From Nitrososphaeria archaeon (lineage in GTDB: Archaea; Thermoproteota; Nitrososphaeria; Conexivisphaerales; DTJL01): a stretch of 64,000 nucleotides of DNA. The DNA lies in contig JARVJU010000008.1 of assembly GCA_029775965.1 (NCBI GenBank), positions 1 to 64,000 on the forward strand. Reading direction: 5' to 3'. How positions within the stretch are numbered: position 1 is the stretch's first letter; the number at the start of each line of letters is the position of its first letter. Positions 34,395 through 43,153 of this stretch are shown piece by piece. The position numbers and the translations under genes are program-made. The notes under the pieces are model-generated. The model did no database searches and was not told where the DNA came from. It saw only the letters and a program-made list of their open reading frames with translations.

Positions 34395-35275
34395 GTTTTG
34401 GATCACCTTATTTTACTCTGCCCAGATTCAGGTATGAGAAACCTGATACCCTAGAAAAAGCACTGTCAATTTTGCAGGAAAACAAGGATGATGCCAGAAT
34501 ACTCGCTGGCGGAGTAGGCCTCCTAAATTTAATGAAGGAGAGGCTTGTTGAAGCGAAGGTGTTAGTAGATATAAAGGGTATAAAAGAACTGCACAAACTA
34601 GAATACAAAAAAGGTCAAGGCTTAACGATAGGTTCCACTGTTACTCTGAATGAAATACTTGAGCATCCTATCTTGAAGCAGAGGTATACGGCGTTATACC
34701 AAGCTATTTCTACTCTAAGCGATAACAACCTAAGGAACAGGTCAACTCTTGTGGGAGATCTGTGTGAAGCTCTTCCCTGGATAGATTCACCGGCACCTCT
34801 CATTGCTTTTGATGCAAGCGTAAACATAACTGGGCCAGAGGGGTATAGAAGCGTAAAGGTAGAGTCTTTCATAAAGGGGATGGCAGAAGTAGACTTGGCG
34901 CCAGTAGAGATAGTTACCTCTATAACCTTGCCTGAACAGACAGATACGTCAAGAAGCATATATCTCAAGTTTGCACGCGGTACAGAATTTGGACTTGTGA
35001 ATTTGGCTGTGGTTGCCTCTAACCTCAAGAAGTATGTTGATAGGTCCGTCAGAATAGTATACAGTGCAATTGATACAAAGCCTGTAAGAGCATTAGAAGC
35101 AGAATCTGTATTCAAAGAAGACCTTCCCCCAAGAGACATGATATCAAGAGCTGTAGAAAAAATAAGAGATACAATAGAGCCTATGAGTGACAATTTGGCA
35201 TCTGGCCAATACAGAAAGCATCTGATGCAGGTCATGACTTATGAGGCTCTTACAAGGATCTTTGAGGGTGCATAA
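34391..35275 (+). CDS. Molybdenum hydroxylase medium subunit (FAD-binding)
   Basis: The 294-residue subunit has the vanillyl-alcohol-oxidase-type FAD fold of CoxM/XdhB proteins. FRYEKPDTLEKAL is the typical start, ILAGGVGLLNLMKERL the first FAD loop (AGGxxLxPxxK pattern, with VGLLNL in place of the usual TDLL), and NRSTLVGDLCEALPW the second (usually TxGGN/GDxxxA). It transfers electrons from the iron-sulfur subunit to an acceptor. The second FAD loop lacks the common TIGG, which may alter flavin binding or acceptor use. The start overlaps the large subunit stop, and the small subunit follows directly. Confidence 0.88.
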   Translation: MSFGSPYFTLPRFRYEKPDTLEKALSILQENKDDARILAGGVGLLNLMKERLVEAKVLVDIKGIKELHKLEYKKGQGLTIGSTVTLNEILEHPILKQRYTALYQAISTLSDNNLRNRSTLVGDLCEALPWIDSPAPLIAFDASVNITGPEGYRSVKVESFIKGMAEVDLAPVEIVTSITLPEQTDTSRSIYLKFARGTEFGLVNLAVVASNLKKYVDRSVRIVYSAIDTKPVRALEAESVFKEDLPPRDMISRAVEKIRDTIEPMSDNLASGQYRKHLMQVMTYEALTRIFEGA

Positions 35276-35276
35276 G

Positions 35277-35759
35277 ATGGCAAGAGTCATAACTCTGACT
35301 GTAAACGGGCGTAAAAGAGTAGCAAACGTAGAAGATAACGAATTGCTTCTTGACGTGCTTAGAGATAAGCTAGGCGTCAAAAGTGTAAAGGCTGCATGCT
35401 GGAGAGGAGAGTGTGGATTATGTTCAGCCATACTAGATGGAAAGGCTGTGAAGACCTGTCTAATTCTTGCTGTAGAGGCTGAAGGAAGCGAAATAACTAC
35501 AGCTGAAGGTATCTCCGAAGATGACAAGCTTTCTCCAATTCAGAATGCTTTTGTTGAATACGGAGCAACACAATGTGGCTTTTGTACACCTGCCTTCATA
35601 GTCTCAGCTCATAGTATTCTTCAGAAGAATCCAGAGATAACTGAAGATGAGATAAAGGAGAAGTTGAGCGGGGTAATATGCAGGTGCGGAACCTATAATC
35701 AGATGCTACCAGCTATAAAGAAAGCATCTAAAGAATACAGAAGGTCTAAATCAGCTTAG
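35277..35759 (+). CDS. Molybdenum hydroxylase small subunit (two [2Fe-2S] clusters)
   Basis: The protein (about 160 residues) has an N-terminal plant-type [2Fe-2S] ferredoxin domain with CWRGECGLCSAILDGKAVKTC, and a C-terminal helical domain with CGFCTPAFIVSAH and CRCGTYNQM binding the second cluster. It carries electrons from the molybdenum site to FAD. The ATG at 35277 was chosen over the track start (35241): it begins MARVITLTVNG, the usual start, lies one base after the medium-subunit stop, and has GGGTG upstream. The 3' end overlaps the convergent small FdrA-like gene by 14 bases. Confidence 0.92.
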   Translation: MARVITLTVNGRKRVANVEDNELLLDVLRDKLGVKSVKAACWRGECGLCSAILDGKAVKTCLILAVEAEGSEITTAEGISEDDKLSPIQNAFVEYGATQCGFCTPAFIVSAHSILQKNPEITEDEIKEKLSGVICRCGTYNQMLPAIKKASKEYRRSKSA

Positions 35760-35913
35760 AAAGGATATCTTCTAATTCCTTCTCTAGCTTGACAGGAGGA
35801 TTCCACTCTACGTGAACTGTTTGAACTCCTTGCTTCTGCAGACTATCGTAAAATATCTCCAAGCCTATGTTTATGACCTTATATTTTCCTTGAAATATGT
35901 CTTTCCACTCCAT
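35746..35913 (-). CDS. Small FdrA-domain protein, 55 residues (missed by ORF track)
   Basis: Read on the minus strand, an ATG directly after the FdrA TGA (TGAATG) opens a 55-residue protein: MEWKDIFQGKYKVINIGLEIF, then DSLQKQGVQTVHVEWNPPVKLEKELEDILSKL. The motif V-I-N-I-G-L-E-x-F then L-x-x-Q-G-V then V-H-V-x-W-x-P-P is, as I recall it, that of short proteins annotated as FdrA domain and of the N-terminus of some FdrA-associated subunits. It would be co-translated with FdrA and probably is a subunit of the same complex. It falls below the length cutoff of the supplied track. Confidence 0.75.
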   Translation of the reverse strand: MEWKDIFQGKYKVINIGLEIFYDSLQKQGVQTVHVEWNPPVKLEKELEDILSKLI

Positions 35914-37524
35914 TCAGGACGCCTCCATGTATGATTCGAACACGTACTTTAATTTATTATCGCTCAGTTCGCCCTTGCTACTAATTATAGCTCCAGCCAA
36001 AGCCATCTGTGCATTCGTATTAAAGACAAGTACACCATTATCTTTGAGCATGCGCTCCTGTGATGTTTTTACCTGAGGATCATTATCAGTACCACAGACA
36101 TGCGCCAGTATAGGCAGATACCTCCCGTCCGTAGAAGCTATTTCTTTAGCATTCTTAATTGATTCTATGATAGAGCCAACAGGATCGCTGTTCGCACCAT
36201 ACCCAAGCACAAAATCTAGTGCTATACATGCAACAGATTCGTCTTTCGCCTCTTGCAATAGCCTGAGTCTTCTAACGGTTGGGTCAATCATCGGATGTGC
36301 CCTCCCTTTGGTAAACTCCTCCTCTCCTAAGTCCACTATCGTGTTTTGAAAACTTTTAAAAGAGTCTTTTAGTTTAAAGCTTTTATCTAGGGGTGCGTTC
36401 GAAAAGACATTATCAAGCAAACTAGAGATGATTATCTGGCTTTCATAGGATAAAGTTCCTCCTGTATAAAGACCTCTTACGAAGCTCTGGCCTTTATTTA
36501 TCTTCGAATATTCAGGCTCTGTAAGAGAAAGAATTTTCTTAAGACTCAGATGAATATTCTTCATAAAATGATTGTACACATCCGCTCCCTGCAATTTGGC
36601 GCATGTAGCAGCGGCAGAATGCAAAGACCTGACATGCTTTATCCTTTCTGATGACTCTATTTTATCACTTCCAAGGAAGCAGAGCACATACTTCTTTTTT
36701 GTTGAACTTTCAATAAAATTCTCTATCTTTGCTAGTGTTTGTGCATCTGGAGGCTTGCTGATGAAGCACACATACCTAGTGGCAGGGTCTTCTTCAAGAG
36801 TATGTATCGCAGCAAGAGACATTATTCCTCCAACGCCATCTTTTACGTCCCCTCCTCCCACCCCCATTCCTTGTGATATCCCAGACCCTATGTTGCTCAG
36901 AATACTAGAAACCTCCTGCAGACCAGTACCTGCTGCTGCAACTATCCCTATATCCCCTCTTTTTACTGCATTTGCGAAGCCCAATCCTATTCCACCTATT
37001 ATGGAAGTTCCTGCCCCGGGTCCTAAAAGGAAAAGTCCTCTCTGGACTGCATACTTCTTTAGTTCTACTTCATCCTTCAATGGCACATGATCGCTGAAAA
37101 GCTGCACGTGCAGGCCTTTATCGAGTAGCTCTTTCACCACAGGAAATGCATATTCACCTGCTATTGATACAATTGCAAACTTTGCATCGGGGAGAGCTTG
37201 AAAAGCTTCTTCTATAGAAGAGAATTTTTCTTTGCTTGCAGGTTTTACCTCACCCTCTATAAGTGTACTAATGGTATTAATTATATCCTGAAAGTTTACA
37301 TCATCTTGCATCAGAACTGATATTATCATATCTGATTCACCAGCATCTTTTGCTTCTTTAGTCAGTAATCCTGCTATGTCTAGCAGCTCTTTATTCGTTG
37401 GTGTTCCCATCACTATTGAAGCATCTACTATGCCTCGCATTTTTTTGACCTCTTCTGTTATCTTAAGAAGACGCATAGAATCACGATACATCCCTTTCTT
37501 TACAACACAGGCTATCTTTGTCAT
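35914..37524 (-). CDS. fdrA: FdrA / AllF family acyl-CoA synthetase-like subunit
   Basis: The 536-residue protein resembles succinyl-CoA synthetase alpha-type proteins: two Rossmann-like CoA-ligase domains with LLGPGAGTSIIGGIGLGF, GIVAAAGTGLQE and a C-terminal ligase half with VLGYGANSDPVGS. In E. coli FdrA (AllF) with YlbE (AllG) and YlbF (AllH) makes oxamic transcarbamylase, which converts oxalurate and phosphate to oxamate and carbamoyl phosphate in allantoin breakdown; I recall this from the literature. All three families occur here. The start fits a TATA box about 26 bases upstream (CAAATATAG on this strand) and is leaderless. It is divergent from the DUF1116 gene. Confidence 0.85.
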   Translation of the reverse strand: MTKIACVVKKGMYRDSMRLLKITEEVKKMRGIVDASIVMGTPTNKELLDIAGLLTKEAKDAGESDMIISVLMQDDVNFQDIINTISTLIEGEVKPASKEKFSSIEEAFQALPDAKFAIVSIAGEYAFPVVKELLDKGLHVQLFSDHVPLKDEVELKKYAVQRGLFLLGPGAGTSIIGGIGLGFANAVKRGDIGIVAAAGTGLQEVSSILSNIGSGISQGMGVGGGDVKDGVGGIMSLAAIHTLEEDPATRYVCFISKPPDAQTLAKIENFIESSTKKKYVLCFLGSDKIESSERIKHVRSLHSAAATCAKLQGADVYNHFMKNIHLSLKKILSLTEPEYSKINKGQSFVRGLYTGGTLSYESQIIISSLLDNVFSNAPLDKSFKLKDSFKSFQNTIVDLGEEEFTKGRAHPMIDPTVRRLRLLQEAKDESVACIALDFVLGYGANSDPVGSIIESIKNAKEIASTDGRYLPILAHVCGTDNDPQVKTSQERMLKDNGVLVFNTNAQMALAGAIISSKGELSDNKLKYVFESYMEAS

Positions 37525-37541
37525 AACCTAGCTAGTTGCTC

Positions 37542-37582
37542 ACCACTATATTTGTATTGAGAACAAAATTAATAATCAAACG
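37542..37582. promoter_or_regulatory. Divergent leaderless promoters of fdrA and the DUF1116 gene
   Basis: Only 74 bases separate the two starts. CCACTATATTTGTATT (37542-37557) contains the minus-strand TATA, centred 26 bases from the fdrA start. AAAATTAATAATCAAA (37565-37580) contains the plus-strand TATA, centred about 26 bases from the ATG at 37599. The back-to-back TATA boxes would let one regulator control both arms of the oxamate gene set. Confidence 0.55.
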
Positions 37583-37598
37583 TTCTCTGACCGCTGGT

Positions 37599-38864
37599 AT
37601 GAGTATAAAGGAAGAAGTCGAAACAGCGAATAAATTAGCTGTAGAAAAGATGATGGAGAGCAATCCTCTTTTGGTTGACGTCGGTCTTGCTAAGGATAAG
37701 ATACCTGGCATGCAAGGAAAGATACTTTTGCACGCCGGACCTCCTATAGCATGGGAAAAGATGTCCGGACCTTTGCGCGGAGCTGTTATTGGAGCAAGTA
37801 TCTATGAAGGGTGGGCAGAAGATGCAAGGAGAGCAGAAAAGCTTGCTGCATCTGGTGAAATCAGATTCGAGCCATGTCATAATCATAACGCAGTTGGTCC
37901 TATGGCTGGTGTGATATCTCCTAATATGCCTGTCTATGAAGTTGAAGACCAGAAGACAGGGATAAAGGCCTTCTCTAATTTCAACGAAGGGCTGGGCAAA
38001 GTTCTTAGATACGGTGCTTACGATAAAGAAGTTATAGATAGGCTAAACTGGCTAGGGACAACCTTTTCAGAAGTAATGAAAGATGTTGTAGACCAGATAA
38101 GGAAGGATAAAGGAGGTCTTTCCTTCAAAAATATAATAGCTCAAGCTTTGACTATGGGTGATGACTGTCATAATCGTTACGTAGCTGCAACTTCTCTATT
38201 CATCAGAGAAATCGTACCATACTTGTTTAAGTCAGGATATGACCAAAAAAGGATACAAGAGTTTTATTCGTTTATCAACGCTAATAACTTTACAACTTTG
38301 AATATAGGTATGGCAACAGCAAAAGCAATGACATTATCAGCTCATAATATAAAATACAGTACAATAGTCACAACAATGTCAAGGAATGGTACCGAGACAG
38401 GAATCAGAGTGAGCGGATTAGGTGATAGATGGTTCACTTCCCCTGCACCAAGAATCAAAGGTTTATGGTTCCCGGGCTATAGTGAAAATGATGCTAATCC
38501 GGATATAGGTGATAGCGCGATAACAGAAACAGCTGGATTCGGTGGATTTGCGATGGCTGCGGCTCCTGCTATAATATCATGGGTGGGAGGCTCAGCTTCT
38601 ATAGCTTTAGAGATAACAAACAAGATGTACGAGATAACATATACAAAGCATAAGTACTTTACTATTCCTTCGCTTGATTTTCAAGGAACACCAACGGGTG
38701 TAGATATCAGAAAGGTTGTAAAAACAGGCATTACTCCGCACATTAACACAGGTGTTGCTCATAAAGATCCTGGGATAGGACAGATAGGCGCAGGTCTTGT
38801 CGTGTTTCCTATGCAGATGTTTAAGGATGCACTAGTAGCCTTCGCAGAGGAATATTCTCTATAA
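37599..38864 (+). CDS. DUF1116 protein (YlbE / AllG family)
   Basis: The protein (about 421 residues) belongs to the DUF1116 family, the second subunit of the FdrA-type oxamic transcarbamylase. It starts MSIKEEVETANKLAVEKMMESNPLL and has KDKIPGMQGKILLHAGPPI, CHNHNAVGPMAGVISPNMPVY and LTMGDDCHNRYVAATSLF, all typical of the family. The track start at 37536 adds 21 residues not seen in the family; the ATG at 37599 fits a TATA box 26 bases upstream. The catalytic role of the individual subunits is not settled. T-rich sequence after the stop (38870-38915) probably terminates transcription. Confidence 0.85.
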   Translation: MSIKEEVETANKLAVEKMMESNPLLVDVGLAKDKIPGMQGKILLHAGPPIAWEKMSGPLRGAVIGASIYEGWAEDARRAEKLAASGEIRFEPCHNHNAVGPMAGVISPNMPVYEVEDQKTGIKAFSNFNEGLGKVLRYGAYDKEVIDRLNWLGTTFSEVMKDVVDQIRKDKGGLSFKNIIAQALTMGDDCHNRYVAATSLFIREIVPYLFKSGYDQKRIQEFYSFINANNFTTLNIGMATAKAMTLSAHNIKYSTIVTTMSRNGTETGIRVSGLGDRWFTSPAPRIKGLWFPGYSENDANPDIGDSAITETAGFGGFAMAAAPAIISWVGGSASIALEITNKMYEITYTKHKYFTIPSLDFQGTPTGVDIRKVVKTGITPHINTGVAHKDPGIGQIGAGLVVFPMQMFKDALVAFAEEYSL

Positions 38865-38869
38865 GTTTG

Positions 38870-38915
38870 TTATTTTTTGAACGTTTAAAGCTAAATTTTA
38901 TTATCTTTTTTCTTT
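38870..38915 (+). terminator. T-rich terminator after the DUF1116 gene
   Basis: TTTGTTATTTTTTG followed by AAATTTTATTATCTTTTTTCTTTT lies just behind the stop codon. Archaeal RNA polymerases stop at such T tracts. The next gene has its own TATA box. Confidence 0.4.
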
Positions 38916-39029
38916 TCACACAATCTTATAGAATTGATAGAGAAGGTTACAAAGATGGATTGAATTCACAGCAGTTTTTGAAAATATAGGTCTTCTAATT
39001 TTATATAGAGTCTGTATAAATGACAGTAG

Positions 39030-39890
39030 ATGGAAAGGCTGACAGCTGTTTGTGTTGGGTCTAAAGTATTAGAATATTCTGGCTCAATGCCTATATCGAT
39101 CATAAAGGCATTTGATAATGTAGTTTATGCAAAAACCTCAAAGTCTCACTTGCTTGTCATCACATCGGGTAGCAAGAGGTCAGACATAACTGTAAACGTT
39201 GATGCTCCTAAAGGACTTCAGAATTATTTGATAGAAGGAGAGCAGCTTAGTTTGATTGATAATAGCATGGTTGGAAGGTATGCAGACATAATTCTGTCTG
39301 AAAACACTTACAGAGGAGGTCTAGCAAAGGGAGATAAAAATGCATTATTATCCTGCAGAGAAGAACTGGTAAAAGCAGCCACTCTACTTAGTATATTGGC
39401 TCCGCAGGATGCGATATGTGATAGTAAAGGCAGATTTTTTGAATCGTACAAGCGGGCTATTAATTTACTTAGCCTTGATAACATTCATCAGCCACTGCTT
39501 GAGAACATAGGCCTAGGATCCGGTCTAACTCCTTCTTTCGATGACTTTGCCTCTGGCTTTCTTGCTATCTATAACAATTATGCCAGACTTTTCGGAAGGG
39601 AAAGAATAATACTAAGCAGAAACCTTATACTTAAAAGAACAAGCTGGTTAAGCGGTTCAATACTGGATTATGCCCAGCATGGCATTGTTGATGAGGACGT
39701 TGCGCATGTAATAAACTCAATAAGCAGAGGTGATAAGAACTTTCTATTAAACATTCAAGAGCTGACAATCAAAGGGCATACATCTGGAGTAGATACTGCT
39801 ACAGGCATAGTTGTTGCAGCTGCCTTACTTATGGGCAGCGAAGCAAGAGGCTTTATGTATGATATTATGCGAATATTAGGCTTAACATAA
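39030..39890 (+). CDS. DUF2877 protein (YlbF / AllH family)
   Basis: The 286-residue protein matches the DUF2877 family: NIGLGSGLTPSFDDFASGFLAIY is the hallmark LGxGxGLTPxxDDxLxG segment, and IKGHTSGVDTATGIVVAAALL the second conserved helix (GxTSGxDxxxG). In E. coli it is the third component (AllH) of oxamic transcarbamylase. TTTTATATA (38999-39006) lies about 27 bases before the ATG, so the gene has its own leaderless promoter although it stands next to the DUF1116 gene. A carbamate kinase, the usual next step, was not found in the window. Confidence 0.85.
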   Translation: MERLTAVCVGSKVLEYSGSMPISIIKAFDNVVYAKTSKSHLLVITSGSKRSDITVNVDAPKGLQNYLIEGEQLSLIDNSMVGRYADIILSENTYRGGLAKGDKNALLSCREELVKAATLLSILAPQDAICDSKGRFFESYKRAINLLSLDNIHQPLLENIGLGSGLTPSFDDFASGFLAIYNNYARLFGRERIILSRNLILKRTSWLSGSILDYAQHGIVDEDVAHVINSISRGDKNFLLNIQELTIKGHTSGVDTATGIVVAAALLMGSEARGFMYDIMRILGLT

Positions 39891-39911
39891 ATACAATATT
39901 ATTAAATCATA

Positions 39912-41573
39912 TCATCGGTTGCTATCCCATTCTCCCCAGGTTTCTCTAAACACTTTACTTATCTCACCTATTGTTGCTCCTGCTCTTACACATTGAAGCA
40001 CATATGGAAAGAGGTTATTATTAGGATCTTCCTTCTCAGCGGCATCTGTAAGTTTGGAGAGTCTCCTTTCAACTTCGCCATTATCCCTCTCTTCCCTGTA
40101 TCGTTTAACTCTTTGAATGACCTTTTCCCTAGTCTTCTTATTTATCTTAAGCACTTTTACTCCTCTATCTTCTTTTTCTTTAAAGATATTTACACCTACG
40201 ATCTTTACTTCCCCTTTTTCAACACTCATTTGGTACTCATAGCTTGCCTTCTCAATTTCTTTTTGAGGGTAACCTGCCTCTATAGCCTTTACCATTCCTC
40301 CTAGCTTTTCTATACTGCTTATGATCTTCATCGCTTCTTCTTCAAGCTGGTCTGTAAGTTCTTCAAGCATGTATGAACCTCCAAGCGGGTCAACGGAATC
40401 TGCTACGTCAGTTTCATGCAGAATCACCTGCTGCACTCTCAGGGATAACTTTGCAGCTTCCTCCGTGGGAAGACCAAGAGCCTCATCGTAAGAATTAACA
40501 TGAAGAGATTGGGCCCCTCCAAGAATAGCAGCAAGAGCCTGAATCGCTGTTCTGATTATGTTCACCTGCACTTGGCTAGCTGTCATCTGCACACCAGCTG
40601 TTTGTACATGGAATCTCATCATCTTGGACCTTGGATCTTTAGCATGGAAATGCTCCTCCATTACTTTTGACCATATTCTCCTTGCCGCTCTAAACTTCGC
40701 TACCTGTTCAATCATGTTGCTCCTCGCTGAGAAGAAGAAGGATAGTCTAGGAGCAAATTCATCAATTTTTACTCCTCTTTCTAAGAGGGCTTTAACATAC
40801 TCAATACCATCAGCTATTGTAAATGCAATCTCCTGAGAAGGAGTTGCTCCTGCTTCTTCAAAATGATATCCGCTTATACTTATGCTGTTCCATTTTGGCA
40901 TATTCCTTGCGCAATACTGTATTATATCTGCACTATATCTCATAGATTGCCTTGGTGGATAAATATAATTGTTTCTTGCTATGAATTCTTTAAGTATATC
41001 GTTTTGAACGGTTCCTTCTAGCTGATTAGCGTCTATTCCTTTTTGCTCTGCTGAGACGATATACATAGAGAGCTCTTCCATAGCTGTTGCGTTTATAGTC
41101 ATAGATGTTGAAACCTTACTTTGATTTATACCCTCGAATATAGAGTTCATTTCCTTCCAGTGAGGAACAGAAACACCTACCCTTCCAACTTCATAGAAGG
41201 CCCTTTCATCATCAGGATCCAGTCCAAGTTGTGTTGGTAAGTCAAATGCTATACTAAGACCTGTCTGGCCTTGCTCAAGTAGCATTCTGAACCTCTTATT
41301 CGTCTCATTCGCACTTCCATACCCAGAATACTGACGCATCGTCCATGCTCTTCCTCTGTACATTGTTGGGTAGACCCCTCTTGTATATGGTTGCATTCCA
41401 GGGAACCCAAGCTTCTCTATGTACTCATCATCTATTTCTTTAGGCAAATATAGCATCTTTATTTCAATTCCATCCTCTGTAACAAACTTCGGCTTTCTTT
41501 GCACAGAGCCTTTTGTAACTCTTTGCCATTCTTGATACATCTTTGATCCTTTTCTGCTTGCTACAGTCTGCAT
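39912..41573 (-). CDS. mcmA1: Methylmalonyl-CoA mutase large subunit
   Basis: The protein (about 553 residues) is the substrate-binding TIM-barrel subunit of adenosylcobalamin-dependent methylmalonyl-CoA mutase. PGMQPYTRGVYPTMYRGRAWTMRQYSGYG, GLSIAFDLPTQLG, SISGYHFEEAGATPSQEIAFTIAD and QAGVQMTAS-type segments (here VQTAGVQMTASQVQ) are characteristic. It needs the B12-binding subunit encoded at 16032-16457. The track start is a TTG at 41585; the ATG at 41573 is preferred because TATATAAG (41598-41605 region) lies about 28 bases upstream, fitting a leaderless message. It ends 22 bases from the convergent DUF2877 gene. Confidence 0.92.
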   Translation of the reverse strand: MQTVASRKGSKMYQEWQRVTKGSVQRKPKFVTEDGIEIKMLYLPKEIDDEYIEKLGFPGMQPYTRGVYPTMYRGRAWTMRQYSGYGSANETNKRFRMLLEQGQTGLSIAFDLPTQLGLDPDDERAFYEVGRVGVSVPHWKEMNSIFEGINQSKVSTSMTINATAMEELSMYIVSAEQKGIDANQLEGTVQNDILKEFIARNNYIYPPRQSMRYSADIIQYCARNMPKWNSISISGYHFEEAGATPSQEIAFTIADGIEYVKALLERGVKIDEFAPRLSFFFSARSNMIEQVAKFRAARRIWSKVMEEHFHAKDPRSKMMRFHVQTAGVQMTASQVQVNIIRTAIQALAAILGGAQSLHVNSYDEALGLPTEEAAKLSLRVQQVILHETDVADSVDPLGGSYMLEELTDQLEEEAMKIISSIEKLGGMVKAIEAGYPQKEIEKASYEYQMSVEKGEVKIVGVNIFKEKEDRGVKVLKINKKTREKVIQRVKRYREERDNGEVERRLSKLTDAAEKEDPNNNLFPYVLQCVRAGATIGEISKVFRETWGEWDSNR

Positions 41574-41828
41574 ATTGGCTATCAAGAAGACATGATGATA
41601 TATAAGTGATTATATTCAACAGAGATGTGGTCAACTAATACTATTGGACAGAATAATCAAAAGTGCAGGCTATTTTACTCGGAACATATAAAAGTAGCGT
41701 AACACCGCTTATGATGCCTCCCCTGATAATTTTTGGTCAGATACTCTAAGCCATCAAGAAAGGACGAAGCCTACAAGTTTCTCACATTTGAGAAACTATT
41801 TAAGTACACAACGAATTAATAAATTTCT

Positions 41829-42217
41829 TTGTCAGAAAATAATCCGGCGAAAAAAGCTAGATTACCTGAGTTATCCTCGGCTTGCTGGGCAGGTGTCGCA
41901 GGAATTGCTAAAGAACTCCAAATCGGGCCTGCTACTCTTATCAAGCTTTTGGCAGATATGGAAGAACAAGGGCTGATTAAAGTCAGAACTTTGCACACCA
42001 AAGCAGTTGGAAGGCCTGTAAAACAAATTGAGGCTACAGAGCTCGGAAAGGAGTATCTGTGTCTCTTCAAAATGCTCCAACTTAAAGCACTCAAGAGTAA
42101 AAGGCAGATCTTATTAAGGCGACTTACGACGCTCAGTATGCAAAAAGAGTCGTAGAGAGGGGCATTGATGCATATGACATCTTTCTCGAGTTGAATGATA
42201 TTGTCTACTCTAGATGA
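41829..42217 (+). pseudogene. Winged-helix regulator (antitoxin-like), frameshifted
   Basis: The frame opening at 41829 (TTG) encodes a winged helix (VAGIAKELQIGPATLIKLLADMEEQGLIKVR, then AVGRPVKQIEATELGKEYL). After about 95 residues the reading frame should shift near 42105: the neighbouring frame continues ADLIKATYDAQYAKRVVERG and DAYDIFLELNDIVYSR to a TGA at 42215-42217. The two parts together would form a protein of about 130 residues. The N-terminus also looks altered (unusual Pro and Cys in the first helix). It overlaps the broken nucleotidyltransferase gene as in two-gene toxin-antitoxin modules. Confidence 0.6.
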
Positions 42218-42731
42218 GTTTCTGTCTAAAGTTACTTCCCTTTTGGAAAGAGCAGGTATTGATTATATGGTAATTGGTGGATATGCATTACCTTCTTATG
42301 GTACGATAAGGTCGTCTTGGACATAGCTGTAAAGATACAAACTGAAAAAGGGTATAAGAAATTCGAAAGGTTGATAAAAAGGAGGGTTTAGATCCTAGCA
42401 TCTCTAATTTTGCCAATCCTGTCAATGTGTTTGTTGATTCTATGCTACATCTCAAGGTTGAATTATGGCTGCGCCCTGACGGTATAAAATGGGATTCTGA
42501 GTTGTTGCAGAGGAGAAGAAGAGAGAAGATAGGGAAGGCTGAAGTCTGGGTGGTGTCACCAGAAGACTTTATTGTTACGAAGTCGGCCAGAAAAGATAGG
42601 CAAGTACAAGACGAAAAGATGTGAAGAGTGTTTTAGTTCGCTCGGGCGATTCGCTTGACAAAAATTATCTGTATAAAAGGGCAAAAAAGGCAGGGGTATT
42701 AGCACTTCTAAAGTCTATTGAAATGATATAG
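42195..42731 (+). pseudogene. Nucleotidyltransferase (AbiEii/MNT-type toxin-like), multiply frameshifted
   Basis: An ATG at 42195 opens MILSTLDEFLSKVTSLLERAG and IDYMVIGGYALPSYGTIR, the start of a DNA-polymerase-beta-like nucleotidyltransferase (GGxA motif). The next frame holds LDIAVKIQTEKGYKKFERLIK, where the DxD catalytic motif should be and seems reduced by a small deletion. A third frame continues GLDPSISNFANPVNVF and VELWLRPDGIKWD to DEKM-stop (42624), and a fourth segment holds DVKSVLVRSGDSLDKNYLYKR and LALLKSIEMI, ending at 42731. At least three frameshifts make it non-functional. Together with the upstream broken HTH gene it is a dead toxin-antitoxin-like module. Confidence 0.65.
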
Positions 42732-43153
42732 CTCTTATTGGCAAGATAGAGTAAATAAGGTATGCAACCCAAGCCTTTTAGCTCGTGACGGAGATAGCTG
42801 ATGGCAAATTGGAATATCTATTTGACCTAATCCCGCTGTGTGAGTCCAGCTTCTTTATCCTCTAATTCTTACAGGTATCTCATCCTGTAAAAGTGGGTGA
42901 GACTCGCATTAAGTATACGTACTGTGCCTTTATTTAGCTCTGCTTAAGAGAGCAAAGAGCAAAAAACTGCCTAACTGATACTCGCTGGTTTGTTAAAAAC
43001 TGCTGGTCGCACTAGACTAATTGTTCGAAGCGTAATGGACAAAAGAAACTTTTCGATAGATGAATATATAGAACTGTTGATAAAATAGACAGAAGACCAC
43101 GTCTACGTCAGAGTTCAGCGAGCTCCTAACTTCCTTATATTGCAACTTCATGG
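42732..43153. other. Gap of about 420 bases with traces of decayed coding
   Basis: A 30-codon stretch ending with a TAG at about 43088 reads as protein (RLIVRSVMDKRNFSIDEY and so on), without a start nearby, and may be another piece of the decayed module. The rest has frequent stops. No RNA gene or strong hairpin was recognised. Confidence 0.35.

Noticed and set aside
31974-35759. Aerobic CO dehydrogenase (coxLMS)
   Set aside because: The active-site loop reads AMRGFGYPEG and not AYRCSFR, so CO oxidation is unlikely; called a molybdenum hydroxylase of unknown substrate.
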